A stretch of DNA of 64,000 nt, from positions 3,224,001-3,288,000 of the forward strand of contig NC_010175.1 in assembly GCF_000018865.1 (NCBI RefSeq), given 5' to 3'. The notes beneath the pieces were generated by a model that saw nothing but the letters and a program-made list of their open reading frames with translations, did no database searches and was not told the origin of the DNA. Source of the stretch: Chloroflexus aurantiacus J-10-fl (lineage in GTDB: Bacteria; Chloroflexota; Chloroflexia; Chloroflexales; Chloroflexaceae). A program made the translations under genes and the position numbers. Shown here piece by piece: positions 8,016-17,677 of this stretch. Positions within the stretch are counted from its first letter, which is position 1; each line of letters begins with the position of its first letter.

Positions 8016-9026
8016 GTGAGGGTGAGCAGGGAACGTTACGCAGCAGTGATCGGCTGGGGTATGGCCGTTCCACAACGGCTGATCACAAATGACGAATTGG
8101 CGCAACGGATTGATACATCTGACGAATGGATACGCACACGCACCGGTATCCGTGAACGACGTGTTGCCGGGCCTGGTGAAAGTACTTCGACACTGGCCAC
8201 TGCTGCCGGGCGTGAAGCGCTGACCATGGCCGGTGTTTCGCCTGCGACTATCGATACGGTGATTGTCGCCACCTGCACGCCTGATCGACCATTTCCGGCT
8301 ACTGCCTGCACCGTACAGGCAAATTTGCAAATTCCGCGCGCAACAGCGTTTGATTTAGCAGCAGCCTGTAGTGGCTTTGTCTACGGGTTGACTGTCGCTA
8401 CCAGTTTGATTAAAAGTGGTGTAAGTCGGCGGTTGTTGCTGATCGGAGCCGATATCTTTACCCACTACATTAACTGGAATGATCGTAATACCTGTGTTCT
8501 GTTTGGTGATGGTGCAGGCGCTGTGGTGCTCGAAGCAACCGATGAACCGCTCGGTTTACTGGCTTCGACGCTGAGTGCAAATGGTGAACTCGAGGATTTG
8601 ATGGCGGTGGATGCCGGTGGTACACGTATGCCGCTTACTGCCGATCTTCTTGAGGCGGGTCGTCAGTATGTGTATATGAACGGACGGGAGATTTTTAAGC
8701 ATGCCGTCCGCGAGATGAGTGATTCGGCGTTACAGGTGATCCAGGATGCCGGTTTGACTGTTGATGACATTGCGTTGGTCATCCCTCATCAGGCGAATGT
8801 GCGGATTATTGATGCTGTCGCTCGTCGTCTCGAGATTCCACCAGAGCGGGTGATGGTTAATCTTGACCGATACGGGAATACATCAGCAGCTTCGATCCCA
8901 ATCGCGCTCTATGAAGCGGCCCAACAGGAGCGAATCAAGGCTGGTGATAATGTTTTGTTAACTGCCTTTGGTGGTGGCCTGACGTGGGGATCGGGCCTGG
9001 TACGCTGGGGTAAACCGAGTCGCTAG
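8016..9026 (+). CDS. fabH: 3-oxoacyl-[acyl-carrier-protein] synthase III
   Basis: The 336-residue enzyme (KAS III) condenses acetyl-CoA with malonyl-ACP to start fatty acid synthesis. The catalytic triad is visible: Cys in DLAAACSGFVYGL, His in VIPHQANVRII and Asn in RYGNTSAASIP. The start region GWGMAVPQRLITNDELAQRIDTSDEWIRTRTGI is typical. The start is a GTG at 8016 behind AAAGGGC, and a GTG two codons downstream is also possible. It leads the fabH-fabD-fabG group, separated from fabD by 203 bases. No acpP lies nearby. Confidence 0.96.
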   Translation: MRVSRERYAAVIGWGMAVPQRLITNDELAQRIDTSDEWIRTRTGIRERRVAGPGESTSTLATAAGREALTMAGVSPATIDTVIVATCTPDRPFPATACTVQANLQIPRATAFDLAAACSGFVYGLTVATSLIKSGVSRRLLLIGADIFTHYINWNDRNTCVLFGDGAGAVVLEATDEPLGLLASTLSANGELEDLMAVDAGGTRMPLTADLLEAGRQYVYMNGREIFKHAVREMSDSALQVIQDAGLTVDDIALVIPHQANVRIIDAVARRLEIPPERVMVNLDRYGNTSAASIPIALYEAAQQERIKAGDNVLLTAFGGGLTWGSGLVRWGKPSR

Positions 9027-9229
9027 CTGTTCATCTGTTGAGAAAATCCTGGTAAGATATGACGGCGATCACATTTTCAGATCGAGGAGATCAGTAATAG
9101 GGTAGATCGCAACAATATTCGTCATCAGCAAACCAGAGCATCTGGAATAGCGCGAAACCGTCACGCCGGTGCACGCAAGGGGGGGAGGAAACAGGTCGTG
9201 TCGGCAGAGCAGGAAGAGGCAAACAGACC

Positions 9230-10186
9230 ATGAGTATTGCGTGGGTATTCCCTGGTCAGGGATCGCAAGTCGTAGGCATGGGTCGTGATCTGATTGCAGC
9301 ATCACCCGCCGCACGTCAGATCTTTGCTACAGCGGACGAAACGCTTGATTTCAACCTGAGTGAATTGTGTTTTTGTGGGCCAGAAGCCGACCTTACCGCC
9401 ACTGCAAATGCTCAACCGGCGCTGCTTACCACCAGCATGGCCTTACTGGCTGCAATGACCGAATTGTTGGGAGATCGCCTTGAACAACCGATTGCCGTAG
9501 CCGGTCATAGCCTGGGTGAATACTCGGCGTTGGTGGCCGGTGGTGCACTTGACTTCAAGACCGCTCTGCAACTTGTACGACGACGAGGTGAATTAATGGC
9601 CGCTGCCCACGAAGGGAGTATGGCCGCAGTTATTGGCCTCGATGCCGCTATTCTCGAACAGATCTGTCAAGAAGTCAGTGCTGCACTGCAAAACGATCAT
9701 TCTCATGGCACCGTTGTGATCGCTAACTATAACGCTCCCGACCAACTGGTCATCAGTGGTAGTGTCGTGGCTGTGGAGCATGCCAGTATGCTGGCTAAAA
9801 GCCGTGGTGCCAAACGGGTCATTCCGCTCAAGGTGAGTGCTGCCTTCCATTCCCCTCTCATGATCGAAGCTGCTGAAGGAATGGCTCAGGCTATTGCTCA
9901 TGCCACCGTGCGTAACCTCTCCATCCCTTTAATTGCCAATGTCACAGCCGAACCGTTGTACGACGCCGATGATGTCCGGCGCGAGATCGTCGCACAGGTT
10001 GTCGCTCCGGTGCGCTGGATTGCCTCGGTACAACGAATGGTTGACCTCGGAGTCGAAACGTTTATCGAAATCGGGCCAGGAAAAGTGCTTACCGGCCTGA
10101 TCCGCCGTATTGCTCCGACAGCGCGGCTGATTAATGTGGCGACATTTGAGGATGTCCGGGCGCTAACTGCAATGCAACCTGTATAG
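9230..10186 (+). CDS. fabD: Malonyl-CoA:ACP transacylase
   Basis: The 318-residue protein loads malonyl groups onto ACP. The nucleophilic Ser is in AGHSLGEYSALVAGG (around residue 90). The active-site His lies in AFHSPLM, and the oxyanion glutamine in FPGQGSQVVGMG at the start. The C-terminal IEIGPGKVLTGLIRRI is also conserved. The ATG follows GGAAGAGGCAAACAGACC. It is followed after 8 bases by fabG. Confidence 0.96.
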   Translation: MSIAWVFPGQGSQVVGMGRDLIAASPAARQIFATADETLDFNLSELCFCGPEADLTATANAQPALLTTSMALLAAMTELLGDRLEQPIAVAGHSLGEYSALVAGGALDFKTALQLVRRRGELMAAAHEGSMAAVIGLDAAILEQICQEVSAALQNDHSHGTVVIANYNAPDQLVISGSVVAVEHASMLAKSRGAKRVIPLKVSAAFHSPLMIEAAEGMAQAIAHATVRNLSIPLIANVTAEPLYDADDVRREIVAQVVAPVRWIASVQRMVDLGVETFIEIGPGKVLTGLIRRIAPTARLINVATFEDVRALTAMQPV

Positions 10187-10194
10187 AGCATAGT

Positions 10195-10941
10195 ATGGAA
10201 TTACAAGGTCAGGTTGCTATTGTTACCGGTGGTGCACGCGGAATTGGGCGTGCCACGACAATCGAGCTGGCTAACGCTGGCGCACGTGTAGTGATCAACT
10301 ACCAGCGTAGTGCCGGTGCGGCTGAATCTCTGGCCGCAGAAATTACTGCTGCCGGTGGTGAAGCTCTACCGTATCAGGCTGATGTTGCCGACGAACAGGC
10401 GGTCACCAGAATGATACAGGCGGCTCTGTCACGCTGGGGACGGATCGATATTCTGGTGAATAACGCTGGTATTACCGCCGATGCGCCAATGGCACGGCTA
10501 CGCCCTGAGCAGTGGCAACAGGTGATCGAGACTGACCTGACCTCAGTGTTTCTGTGTTGCCGTGCGGTAGTGCCGATCATGCGGAGCACCGGTTATGGTC
10601 GGATTGTTTCGGTCAGTTCGCTGGCGGCACTGGCCGGTAATGTTGGTCAAACGAACTACGCCGCAGCAAAGGCCGGTATTATTGGTCTGAGCCGATCACT
10701 GGCGCGTGAAGTGGCTCGTGATGGTATCACGGTCAATGTTGTTGCGCCGGGTTATATCGAGACCGATATGGTTGAGACGGTACCTGAAGCGCTACGCGCC
10801 TGGGCGTTGCAGGCGATTGCGCTCGGTCGGTTTGGCCGCCCGGAAGAGGTTGCCGCTGCGATCCGCTTTCTCGTTTCGCCTCGTGCTTCGTACATCACTG
10901 GCCATGTCTTGACAATTGACGGCGGTTGGGTGATGCCCTAA
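10195..10941 (+). CDS. fabG: 3-oxoacyl-[acyl-carrier-protein] reductase
   Basis: The 248-residue short-chain dehydrogenase reduces 3-oxoacyl-ACP with NADPH. It has the Rossmann motif [14 protein letters not shown], and the triad Ser (VSSLAAL), Tyr and Lys (TNYAAAKAG) with normal spacing. It ends [15 protein letters not shown]. Its 3' end is very close to a second FabG-like gene that starts 14 bases later. Function in the fatty acid cycle follows from the fabH-fabD context. Confidence 0.93.
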   Translation: MELQGQVAIVTGGARGIGRATTIELANAGARVVINYQRSAGAAESLAAEITAAGGEALPYQADVADEQAVTRMIQAALSRWGRIDILVNNAGITADAPMARLRPEQWQQVIETDLTSVFLCCRAVVPIMRSTGYGRIVSVSSLAALAGNVGQTNYAAAKAGIIGLSRSLAREVARDGITVNVVAPGYIETDMVETVPEALRAWALQAIALGRFGRPEEVAAAIRFLVSPRASYITGHVLTIDGGWVMP

Positions 10942-10955
10942 CGACGGATGCGATC

Positions 10956-11705
10956 ATGATTGATTTCAACGGACAGGTAGCAATCGTCACCGGCGGTTCG
11001 GGCGGTATCGGACAGGCAGTGGTAGAGGGTCTGGCCCGTTATGGTGCCCGAGTGCTGGTAGGTTATCACCACAATGAAGCAGCCGCGACTGATGTGGTAG
11101 CGGCCGTCCAGTCCTCTGGTCGTGAAGCCGCAGCGCTGGCAATCGATGTGCGCGAGCCGGATAGTGGCAATGTGCTGGTAGCCACAGCAATAGAGCGCTG
11201 GGGAAAACTCGACATACTCATCAACTGTGCCGGTATTGCCGATTACGGCCCATTAAGCGAGATGAGCAGTGAACGGTGGCGGCAGACGATTCAGACGAAT
11301 CTGACCGGCATCTACCACACCTGTCGAGCAGCATTGCGACCGATGATGCAGCAGCGTTATGGACGTATTGTTAATCTGGCGGCGCTCTACGGTACATCGG
11401 GCTTTCCCGGTCAGGCCGATTTTGCTGCGGCGGCTGGCGGGATCATCGGTTTGACACGAGCACTGGCCCGTGAAGCTGCTCCATGGCAGATAACAGTTAA
11501 CGCTGTTGCGCCGGGTATGATCGAGACCGACTTGATAGAAGTGATTCCTGCAGAAATCCAGCAGTGGAGTGCCGGTATCATTGCGCTCCGCCGTTTGGGT
11601 AAGCCGGAGGAAGTTGCCGCAGCAGTGTTGTTTCTTGCCTCACCGGCCGCCTCGTATATTACCGGCCAAACGTTGATGGTCGATGGTGGCTGGACGATGG
11701 CTTGA
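10956..11705 (+). CDS. FabG-like short-chain dehydrogenase lacking the catalytic triad
   Basis: The 249-residue protein is a tandem paralogue of the fabG just upstream. It keeps the Rossmann motif [10 protein letters not shown], the C-terminal LMVDGGW and the whole length. The catalytic residues are gone: the motif that reads TNYAAAKAG in fabG reads ADFAAAAGG here (Tyr to Phe, Lys to Ala). The Ser position 13 residues before it is Ala, and NNAG is NCAG. It should bind nucleotide and perhaps the true FabG, but it should not reduce ketoacyl-ACP by the usual mechanism. An in-frame TTG at 10926 exists, but ATG 10956 gives the normal start [14 protein letters not shown]. Confidence 0.85.
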   Translation: MIDFNGQVAIVTGGSGGIGQAVVEGLARYGARVLVGYHHNEAAATDVVAAVQSSGREAAALAIDVREPDSGNVLVATAIERWGKLDILINCAGIADYGPLSEMSSERWRQTIQTNLTGIYHTCRAALRPMMQQRYGRIVNLAALYGTSGFPGQADFAAAAGGIIGLTRALAREAAPWQITVNAVAPGMIETDLIEVIPAEIQQWSAGIIALRRLGKPEEVAAAVLFLASPAASYITGQTLMVDGGWTMA

Positions 11706-11834
11706 TGCATACTACCACTGAGATACAGAAGACACAGAGGTTGATAGGTGAATCGTACTTGCAGGGATTGAGTGATTGTCGAGTAGCGGATGTCGCTAAT
11801 GTGAGTTCACGCTGACAGTTCACATAAAAACGCA

Positions 11835-11859
11835 GATGCGGTAGCACTGCTACCGCATC
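11835..11859 (+). terminator. Hairpin terminator after the fab genes
   Basis: GATGCGGTAG (11835-11844) and CTACCGCATC (11850-11859) form a perfect 10-bp stem with a 5-base loop, 130 bases after the last fab-like gene. A TTTTT tract lies about 15 bases further on. It is the likely end of the fabD-fabG transcript. Confidence 0.6.
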
Positions 11860-12486
11860 GCGACTAAAGGTGACTTTTTGCCAAGCCTACAACTTTACCT
11901 GACTAACCCACCACCTCGAGAGTTCATCAGCGCACTCAGGAAGTTCTACACCACCGTACCCGCACAGGTCCTTTAGCTGCTCTGCCTTCAGCAGGTAATG
12001 CGCCGGGCCAGCTTTTGCTATTGGATTATCTCACCATCTGGCGTGGGACAGCAGCTCTTTCTTCCCCAACGCGGTGAGTTTGTTTGGGAGGTAACCGTAC
12101 AGCTCGCACAGCATCCAGTTACTCCGCAGTACCCTGGCGCTTGTCTGTTCGTCTCCCCGCCCCTCATCTTTATAACCTATACATTTATTGATGAGGGCGT
12201 TTCCCCGAACTTACGCTTCACCTCTACAACCTACCCACACATAACTCTTTACACTAGAGATGAAGCGCTTGCCTTCCGGTTACACGTAAGTGGTTCGTTC
12301 CTCCTTTGCTTTCTGATGTTCTCTCGAGGCTTCGACCTCATAATAGCACTACGATGGCCGTAAATCAAGTAGTTCATCGCAACTTAACGATGATAAACCG
12401 CAATTGTTTCTACGATTTACCGTCGTAAAGTTAAAATATGGTTCAAACCATTCCTGTTATTGCAAATAAGTGTAAAGAGTTTTTTG
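11860..12486. other. Intergenic stretch with no supported gene
   Basis: This stretch separates the fab operon from the convergent desaturase gene. The open frames in it have poor coding character and no ribosome binding site. A short piece near 11710-11740 resembles the ACCACAGAGACACAGAGG-type sequence that recurs at 27.36, 27.84 and 62.41 kb. I see no RNA gene or transposase remnant. Confidence 0.5.
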
Positions 12487-13973
12487 TTAGACAGGCATAT
12501 CAGCCGCGATACGAGCAGCAACTGCCCGCCCAGACAACAGCACCAGTGGAATTCCTCCGCCCGGATGGGTTCCCCCACCCACAAAGTAGAGCTGGCGCAC
12601 GCGCCGTGCCCGCAGTGGCGGACGGGCGAATGCAGAGAAAGGTGTGTTCGAGCTAAGCCCATAGATCGAACCAAATGCAGCGTTATAACGGTGGGCCAGA
12701 TCGCACGGCGTCCAGAAATGGCTATAGCGAATGGCCTGCCGCAACCCTGGCAAACCCATCGTCTCAAGTTTGGCGATAATATGGTCGCGGTAGGCTGGCA
12801 TCACGGCTGCCCAGTCAATCTGACCAGTATCGGCAGGTGCATTAACCAGCACGAATAGATTGAGATGGCCGGGTGGTGCGTGCTCTGGGTCGGTGCGGCA
12901 GGTCACAGCGACGTATACAGTTGGATCAAGAGCCAGTCGGTGCTCGTGCACGATGGCTTGAAATTCACCGGGATAGTCAGCACTGAAGAAGATATTGTGA
13001 TGAGCCAATTGCGGAAACTCGCCTTCAACGCCGAGAAAGAGCACGACGCCGCTGTACGATGGTTCATGGCGAGCGAGGCGATCCGCCTCTTGCCGACCGT
13101 CAGGGATCAGGTGAGTGTAGGCATACTGCGGATCTGCATTCACGACCACCGCCGCAGCGGGTAGGTTACTCCCATCGGCCAGACGGACACCACAGGCACG
13201 ACTGTGATCGACGATCACCTCAGTCACCGGTGTCTGCAAACGAATTTCAACCCCTAACTCAGTAGCTAGCCGGTTCAGCGCAACAGCCAATTGATACATG
13301 CCACCGCGAACATACCAGCCACCCTCGGCCAGTTCAATATAGGCAATCAGGTTAAATGTGGCCGGTGATCGGTAGGGTGATGAACCGTTGTAGGTCGCAT
13401 ACCGGTTAAAGACCTGGCGTAGATGAGGGCTGCGAAAGAATGAACGTACCGCAGTGTCAACGCTGCGCAGCGCGTCGATCCGCAGGGCATGGCGGATCAG
13501 CGATGGGGTCAACAGTTCACGCAGGCCATCGAACGGACGCAACAAAAATGGTCCGGAAACTGCATCATAGATTCGACTGGTATGTGCCATGAAGCGAAAG
13601 AACGCGGGAACATCAGGTGGGCTAAGGCGTTCAATCTCCTGTATCAACTGGGGTAACCGTTGCCAGGCATCGAAGCGCGTACCGTCAGGCCAGAGATAGC
13701 GACAGGTCGGTTCAATCTGTTCAAGCCGGAGATAATCGTCCATACAACGATTGGCGGCTGCGAAGAGATCGCGAATCACCCACGGCATCGTCAATAACGA
13801 TGGCCCGGTGTCGAACGTATATCCGGCAGCCTGATGGAGATTGAGCTTACCACCGAGTCGTTCATTCTTCTCGCACAGAATAACTCGACGACCCTGGGAG
13901 CCAGCCGAATTGCGGCGGCCAGCCCCCCCAGGCCACCGCCAACAACGATAATTGGGAGTGGTGAGGTTTTCAT
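12487..13973 (-). pseudogene. CrtI/CrtD-family carotenoid desaturase, frameshifted near its N-terminus
   Basis: Read on the minus strand from ATG 13973, the first frame gives the FAD-binding motif IIVVGGGLGGLAAAIRL, then loses the family pattern. The next frame continues it with GRRVILCEKNERLGGKLN and runs intact to the end (FNRYATYNGSSPYR, GGWYVRGGMYQLAVAL, YFVGGGTHPGGGIPLVLLSG). A single missing base near 13898-13905 would explain the break. The body resembles the CrtD-like branch (hydroxyneurosporene/methoxyneurosporene desaturases) more than the phytoene desaturase at 28-29 kb, but the substrate is inferred. It is either a broken gene or a sequence error. Confidence 0.75.
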
Positions 13974-14097
13974 AGTGTCAGATGTGTCTTTGATATTATA
14001 TGGTTTTTGTCAGTATCATCTGCCCGCTAAGGATTGCTCCACGTCGAGCGTATGCTCTGTGGGCTTTGCGTACCATCACAGAGGCAACCAAAAGACA

Positions 14098-14119
14098 AGG
14101 GCAGCCAAATGGCTACCCT
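14098..14119 (-). terminator. Terminator for the cpaF-like gene
   Basis: An imperfect hairpin (AGGGCAGCC and GGCTACCCT around an AAAT loop, one mismatch) lies 42 bases past the end of the minus-strand ATPase gene. On the minus strand it is followed by a T-rich TTGTCTTTTGG tract. Confidence 0.55.
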
Positions 14120-14160
14120 GAGACTGTCAATCTCTAACACAAACCCGGTGTACCGGTTAA

Positions 14161-15624
14161 CTAGAAGCGACCGCGCTGACCGGGTATCTGAGCGCCGAAG
14201 ATGCTGGGCGGCAGTTTGAAGCCATGAGCCTCCAGACGAGGTGTAAACTTGGGCCGGACACCGGTTGGGCGTAATTCGGCCAGTATCTTACCTTCACCCG
14301 TCTTGCCCAGAATCTCGAGCTTAAAGATGTCTTGCAAAACGACGGTATCACCTTCCATGCCCTGCACTTCGGTGATATAGGCCACCTTGCGTGAACCATC
14401 TTCGAGGCGGGTTTGCTGGACAATCAGATCAATTGCCGAGGCGATCTGTTCACGAATAACCTTTAGCGGCATTTCCATACCCGCCATCAGCGCCATTGTT
14501 TCCATACGAGCGATAGCGTCGCGTGGCGTATTTGCGTGCAGGGTAGTCAACGAGCCATCGTGGCCGGTATTCATTGCCTGCAACATGTCAAGCGTCTCAC
14601 CACCACGGCATTCGCCAATCACAATCCGCTCCGGTCGCATACGCAGTGAGTTGATCACCAGGTCGCGGATCGTCACCCGCCCGGTACCGTCGATCTCCGG
14701 TGGTTTGGCTTCGAGGCGAACCACGTGATCCTGGGCCAGTTGAAGCTCGGCGCTGTCTTCAATCGTTACGATACGTTCGTCTTCGGGAATAAAGTTCGAC
14801 AGCACGTTCAGCAATGTCGTCTTACCGGAGCCGGTACCACCAGCAACCACAATGTTCAAGCGCGAGACGACACAGGCACGGAGAAATTCTGCCATTTCAG
14901 CCGTCATCGAACCGAAGCGAATCAGGTCATCGACCTTGAGCTTGTTCTTGGAAAACTTACGAATGGTAATCGTTGAGCCATCGATAGCGCAGGGCGGGAT
15001 GATCGCATTAACACGCGAGCCATCGGGCAAACGAGCATCGACCATCGGCCACTTGCGGTCGATGCGGCGACCGAGCGGCCGGATGATCCGGTCGATAATC
15101 TTCATCACATGCTCATCAGATGCAAAACGTACATCAGAGAGCTTGAGCTTGCCCTTTTGTTCAATGTAGACCTTGTATGGTCCATTGACCATCACCTCGG
15201 AAATGCTATCATCGTCGAGCAACTGCTGAAGTGGGCCGAAGCCGAACAGCTCATCGCAGACCATTGCGAAGAGCTTTTTGACATCCTGGTCGGAAAGTTG
15301 CACGTTCGCCTGTTGATAAATACGAGCGAAGCGCTCTTGGAGTAGTCGCTCCGTCTCAGGAGATCGCTTCAGCTCCGTTTGATTCCCCAACGAAGCCTGA
15401 ATGCGGTCAACAATCCAGAGCGACAGTTCCAGCATCCGTTTCTGATCATTGGCCGGAGTTGCGTCCTGAACCGTTGGGCGAGCTGGTGCTGGGGCAGCAG
15501 GGGGCGTCACCGGTGGAGGCGGCGCTGGAGCCGGCACCACGGTTGCCGCTACAGGCGGGGGTGTAGCAACAGCCGGAGCAGGCTCTGGCTGTGGTTGATT
15601 ACCGAGACGTTTGAGCAGCGACAT
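14161..15624 (-). CDS. cpaF: CpaF/TadA-type secretion ATPase (type IVc/Flp pilus-like)
   Basis: The 487-residue protein is a hexameric secretion ATPase of the tight-adherence branch. After a Pro/Ala-rich linker (about residues 11-55) come the N-terminal domain (DELFGFGPLQQLLDDDSISE, MVNGPYKVYIE), the P-loop AGGTGSGKTT at 261-270, the Asp box and the Walker B RIVIGECRGGE at about 333-343. The HANTPRDAIARMETM element follows. Such ATPases power pilus assembly or protein export at the inner membrane. The partner membrane (TadB/TadC) genes are not in the window; instead an AAA+ ATPase gene sits upstream, 91 bases away. Confidence 0.92.
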   Translation of the reverse strand: MSLLKRLGNQPQPEPAPAVATPPPVAATVVPAPAPPPPVTPPAAPAPARPTVQDATPANDQKRMLELSLWIVDRIQASLGNQTELKRSPETERLLQERFARIYQQANVQLSDQDVKKLFAMVCDELFGFGPLQQLLDDDSISEVMVNGPYKVYIEQKGKLKLSDVRFASDEHVMKIIDRIIRPLGRRIDRKWPMVDARLPDGSRVNAIIPPCAIDGSTITIRKFSKNKLKVDDLIRFGSMTAEMAEFLRACVVSRLNIVVAGGTGSGKTTLLNVLSNFIPEDERIVTIEDSAELQLAQDHVVRLEAKPPEIDGTGRVTIRDLVINSLRMRPERIVIGECRGGETLDMLQAMNTGHDGSLTTLHANTPRDAIARMETMALMAGMEMPLKVIREQIASAIDLIVQQTRLEDGSRKVAYITEVQGMEGDTVVLQDIFKLEILGKTGEGKILAELRPTGVRPKFTPRLEAHGFKLPPSIFGAQIPGQRGRF

Positions 15625-15715
15625 AGCGATAAAACCTCCTTAGTTGTCCATCCGAACTCTCGCCGAACGTCAGTAGCACTGGCGCGTACACGAAGCACCT
15701 TATCTGGATGGATGT

Positions 15716-17095
15716 TTAACCAAGCTTGACGAAATAGGCTTCACATGCACGATCAATCAACTCACGAGACATTGCCGGTGGGATACCCCGATACTTGGCC
15801 TCGTCGAGTATCTGATCGCACAGATCACGCGGATGACAGGCACGTAATTCGCGCCCGACTTTCATGTAGTGCTCCTGGATCAGATAGCGTAACCCATCAT
15901 CGCTATAAGGAATGCGTTTGCTCTTGCAAACAAGTTGAAAGATTGCCCGGAATTCGGTTGGTGTCGGGTTAGGTACCTCAATCTTATGGCGAATTCGCCG
16001 GAGAAAAGCGTCATCAACCAGGTCTCTCGGATTCAGGTTGGTAGAGAAGACAATCAACACATCGAACGGAACCTGAATCTTCTTGCCGGTTTGAAGCGCG
16101 AGAAAATCAACTTTCTTTTCCAGAGGAACAATCCAGCGGTTGAGAAGGTCTTGTGGACGGCATTTTTGGCGGCCAAAGTCATCGATCAAGAAGAGTCCGC
16201 CATTCGCTTTCATCTGGAATGGAGCCTCGTAGACCTTTGAAACTGGATCGAAGATCAATTCGAGTTGCTCCAGCTCAAGTTCACCACCGACCATTACCCG
16301 TGGACGTTTACACACAACCCAACGGGCATCCGGGTAGACAGTGGCAGGCATTGCGGTCATTGCTGCGCCGAATGGTCCTGGTGGAACATCCGCGTGGCCG
16401 ACTTCATTGATCTGTACGACTTGATGGTTGAGCGGATCGAAGACTTTGATAATCTGACCATCAACTTCTACGGCATACGGAATGATGACCAGTCCGCCCA
16501 GCAGATTCGCGATACCTTCAGCAATGGTTGTCTTTCCATTACCGGGAGGGCCGTATAAAAAGAGTGAACGCGCTGAATTGGCCGCCGGGCCAATTTTGTC
16601 CAGCATCTTCTCGCTAACCACCAGGTGGCTGAACGCCTTGCGAATAGTGGCCTGATCGATCACTAGCTCGCCAATACTCTGCCGAAGTGTAACCTCGACA
16701 TATTGCTGGAGAGGAACCGGTGCCGGGCCGGCGTATTGGTTTCGATCAATGACCTCGTGAACTTTATTCCGGCCTTTGCCGGTAATCACATATTGGAAGG
16801 AACGTTCACTAAAACCACCCTCAGCACCGATAATGTCAACGTATTCCTCAAGTTTAAGAAACTCGAGCACTTTATCAATCACGCCTAAAAACGGCAGCTT
16901 TACCGTCTCTTCGAGTTTCTGACCGGTGATTGCACCCGAAAAATAGATAACCTTCAGAATGTGGTCGGTCAAAAACCCCATCGACAGCCCGGTTTCGGCA
17001 ATGTTGGTTGGTTGTGGTGGTATGTCAGGCATTCGGTTAGGCGTTGCACCAGGAGTGGTAGGAGTTGGATTTACTTCGTGTAAACGGAAGCTCAT
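15716..17095 (-). CDS. AAA+ ATPase encoded next to the CpaF-like ATPase
   Basis: The 459-residue protein has a Pro-rich N-terminus, a winged-helix-like region (about residues 35-115) and one AAA+ module. Its Walker A is GPPGNGKTT at about 182-190, its Walker B GGLFLIDDFGR, sensor 1 VFSTNLN and an arginine-finger-like FLRRIRHKIE. It ends with an alpha-helical lid carrying a CHPRDLCDQ motif. It is a predicted cytoplasmic ATPase. Related genes accompany tad-like clusters in Chloroflexota and other bacteria, so a role in pilus or secretion control is inferred from its neighbour. It shares a strand and probably a transcript with cpaF. Confidence 0.8.
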   Translation of the reverse strand: MSFRLHEVNPTPTTPGATPNRMPDIPPQPTNIAETGLSMGFLTDHILKVIYFSGAITGQKLEETVKLPFLGVIDKVLEFLKLEEYVDIIGAEGGFSERSFQYVITGKGRNKVHEVIDRNQYAGPAPVPLQQYVEVTLRQSIGELVIDQATIRKAFSHLVVSEKMLDKIGPAANSARSLFLYGPPGNGKTTIAEGIANLLGGLVIIPYAVEVDGQIIKVFDPLNHQVVQINEVGHADVPPGPFGAAMTAMPATVYPDARWVVCKRPRVMVGGELELEQLELIFDPVSKVYEAPFQMKANGGLFLIDDFGRQKCRPQDLLNRWIVPLEKKVDFLALQTGKKIQVPFDVLIVFSTNLNPRDLVDDAFLRRIRHKIEVPNPTPTEFRAIFQLVCKSKRIPYSDDGLRYLIQEHYMKVGRELRACHPRDLCDQILDEAKYRGIPPAMSRELIDRACEAYFVKLG

Positions 17096-17420
17096 AGCCT
17101 ACCCTTTCTGCCAAATGACGAGTATCGTTGGGCTGTCTGCCAGTAACGAGGCATGATGCCCGCTACAGGTAGTATAGCGATCTGGCAGGCATAGCGCAAG
17201 AGATGTTTGTGGATGGTAACTGGATAATAGCGCGAGTGAACATTAGTCTATGAGCGATCAGGCTTGAAACCTGTGTCACGATCCGCGATGTGCATGCCTG
17301 TCGTTCTCGTGACCAGAATCGTTGTAACTTGCGACCGGCGTCAGGGACGGTGGATGGGGAATATGCTACACGTGGCACCACTTGTGTACAAGTTGTCTCA
17401 TTAATTACTGACAGTCTACC

Positions 17421-17527
17421 TGATCGTGACCAGAATATACAGCATATCCGTGACCGGCAGGGTAAACGGTATGACACGCACTTGATCGTCAGTACGGCTG
17501 CTGCGGCAGCCACGCTGCCGCACTCCA
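17421..17527 (+). repeat. Dispersed repeat, copy R1, inside a 580-base gene-free stretch
   Basis: The gap 17096-17613 has no supported gene. Within it, 17421-17527 matches segments at 27427-27585, 62894-62980 and 63057-63180: a CGTGACC block, then ATCGT(G/C)AG(C/T)ACGGCTG and an 8-bp palindrome GCGGCAGC/GCTGCCGC followed by ACTCCA. In this copy the loop of the palindrome is CAC; in the others it is ATG. The stem is therefore conserved while the loop varies. Confidence 0.65.
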
Positions 17528-17613
17528 CTTTATGAGATACGTCCTCATATCAAATGTTGGCCCTACTGACTCGCGGATGGCACATCTCAGCCCGAGGCTC
17601 ACCTCGCACAAAA

Positions 17614-17647
17614 AAACACAGGGCGATATGTCTATCGCCCTGTGTTT
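17614..17647 (-). terminator. Strong intrinsic terminator for the TPR gene
   Basis: A perfect 15-bp stem (AAACACAGGGCGATA, loop TGTC, TATCGCCCTGTGTTT) is followed on the minus strand by a T-run. It lies 30 bases past the stop codon of the TPR protein gene. It is the best intrinsic terminator in the window. Confidence 0.85.
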
Positions 17648-17677
17648 GTGCAGACATACCAGCCTCAGACGAACATC

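Noticed and set aside
11998-12363. 121-codon frame between the fab operon and the desaturase
   Set aside because: Its composition is unlike neighbouring genes, there is no ribosome binding site and no recognisable motif.
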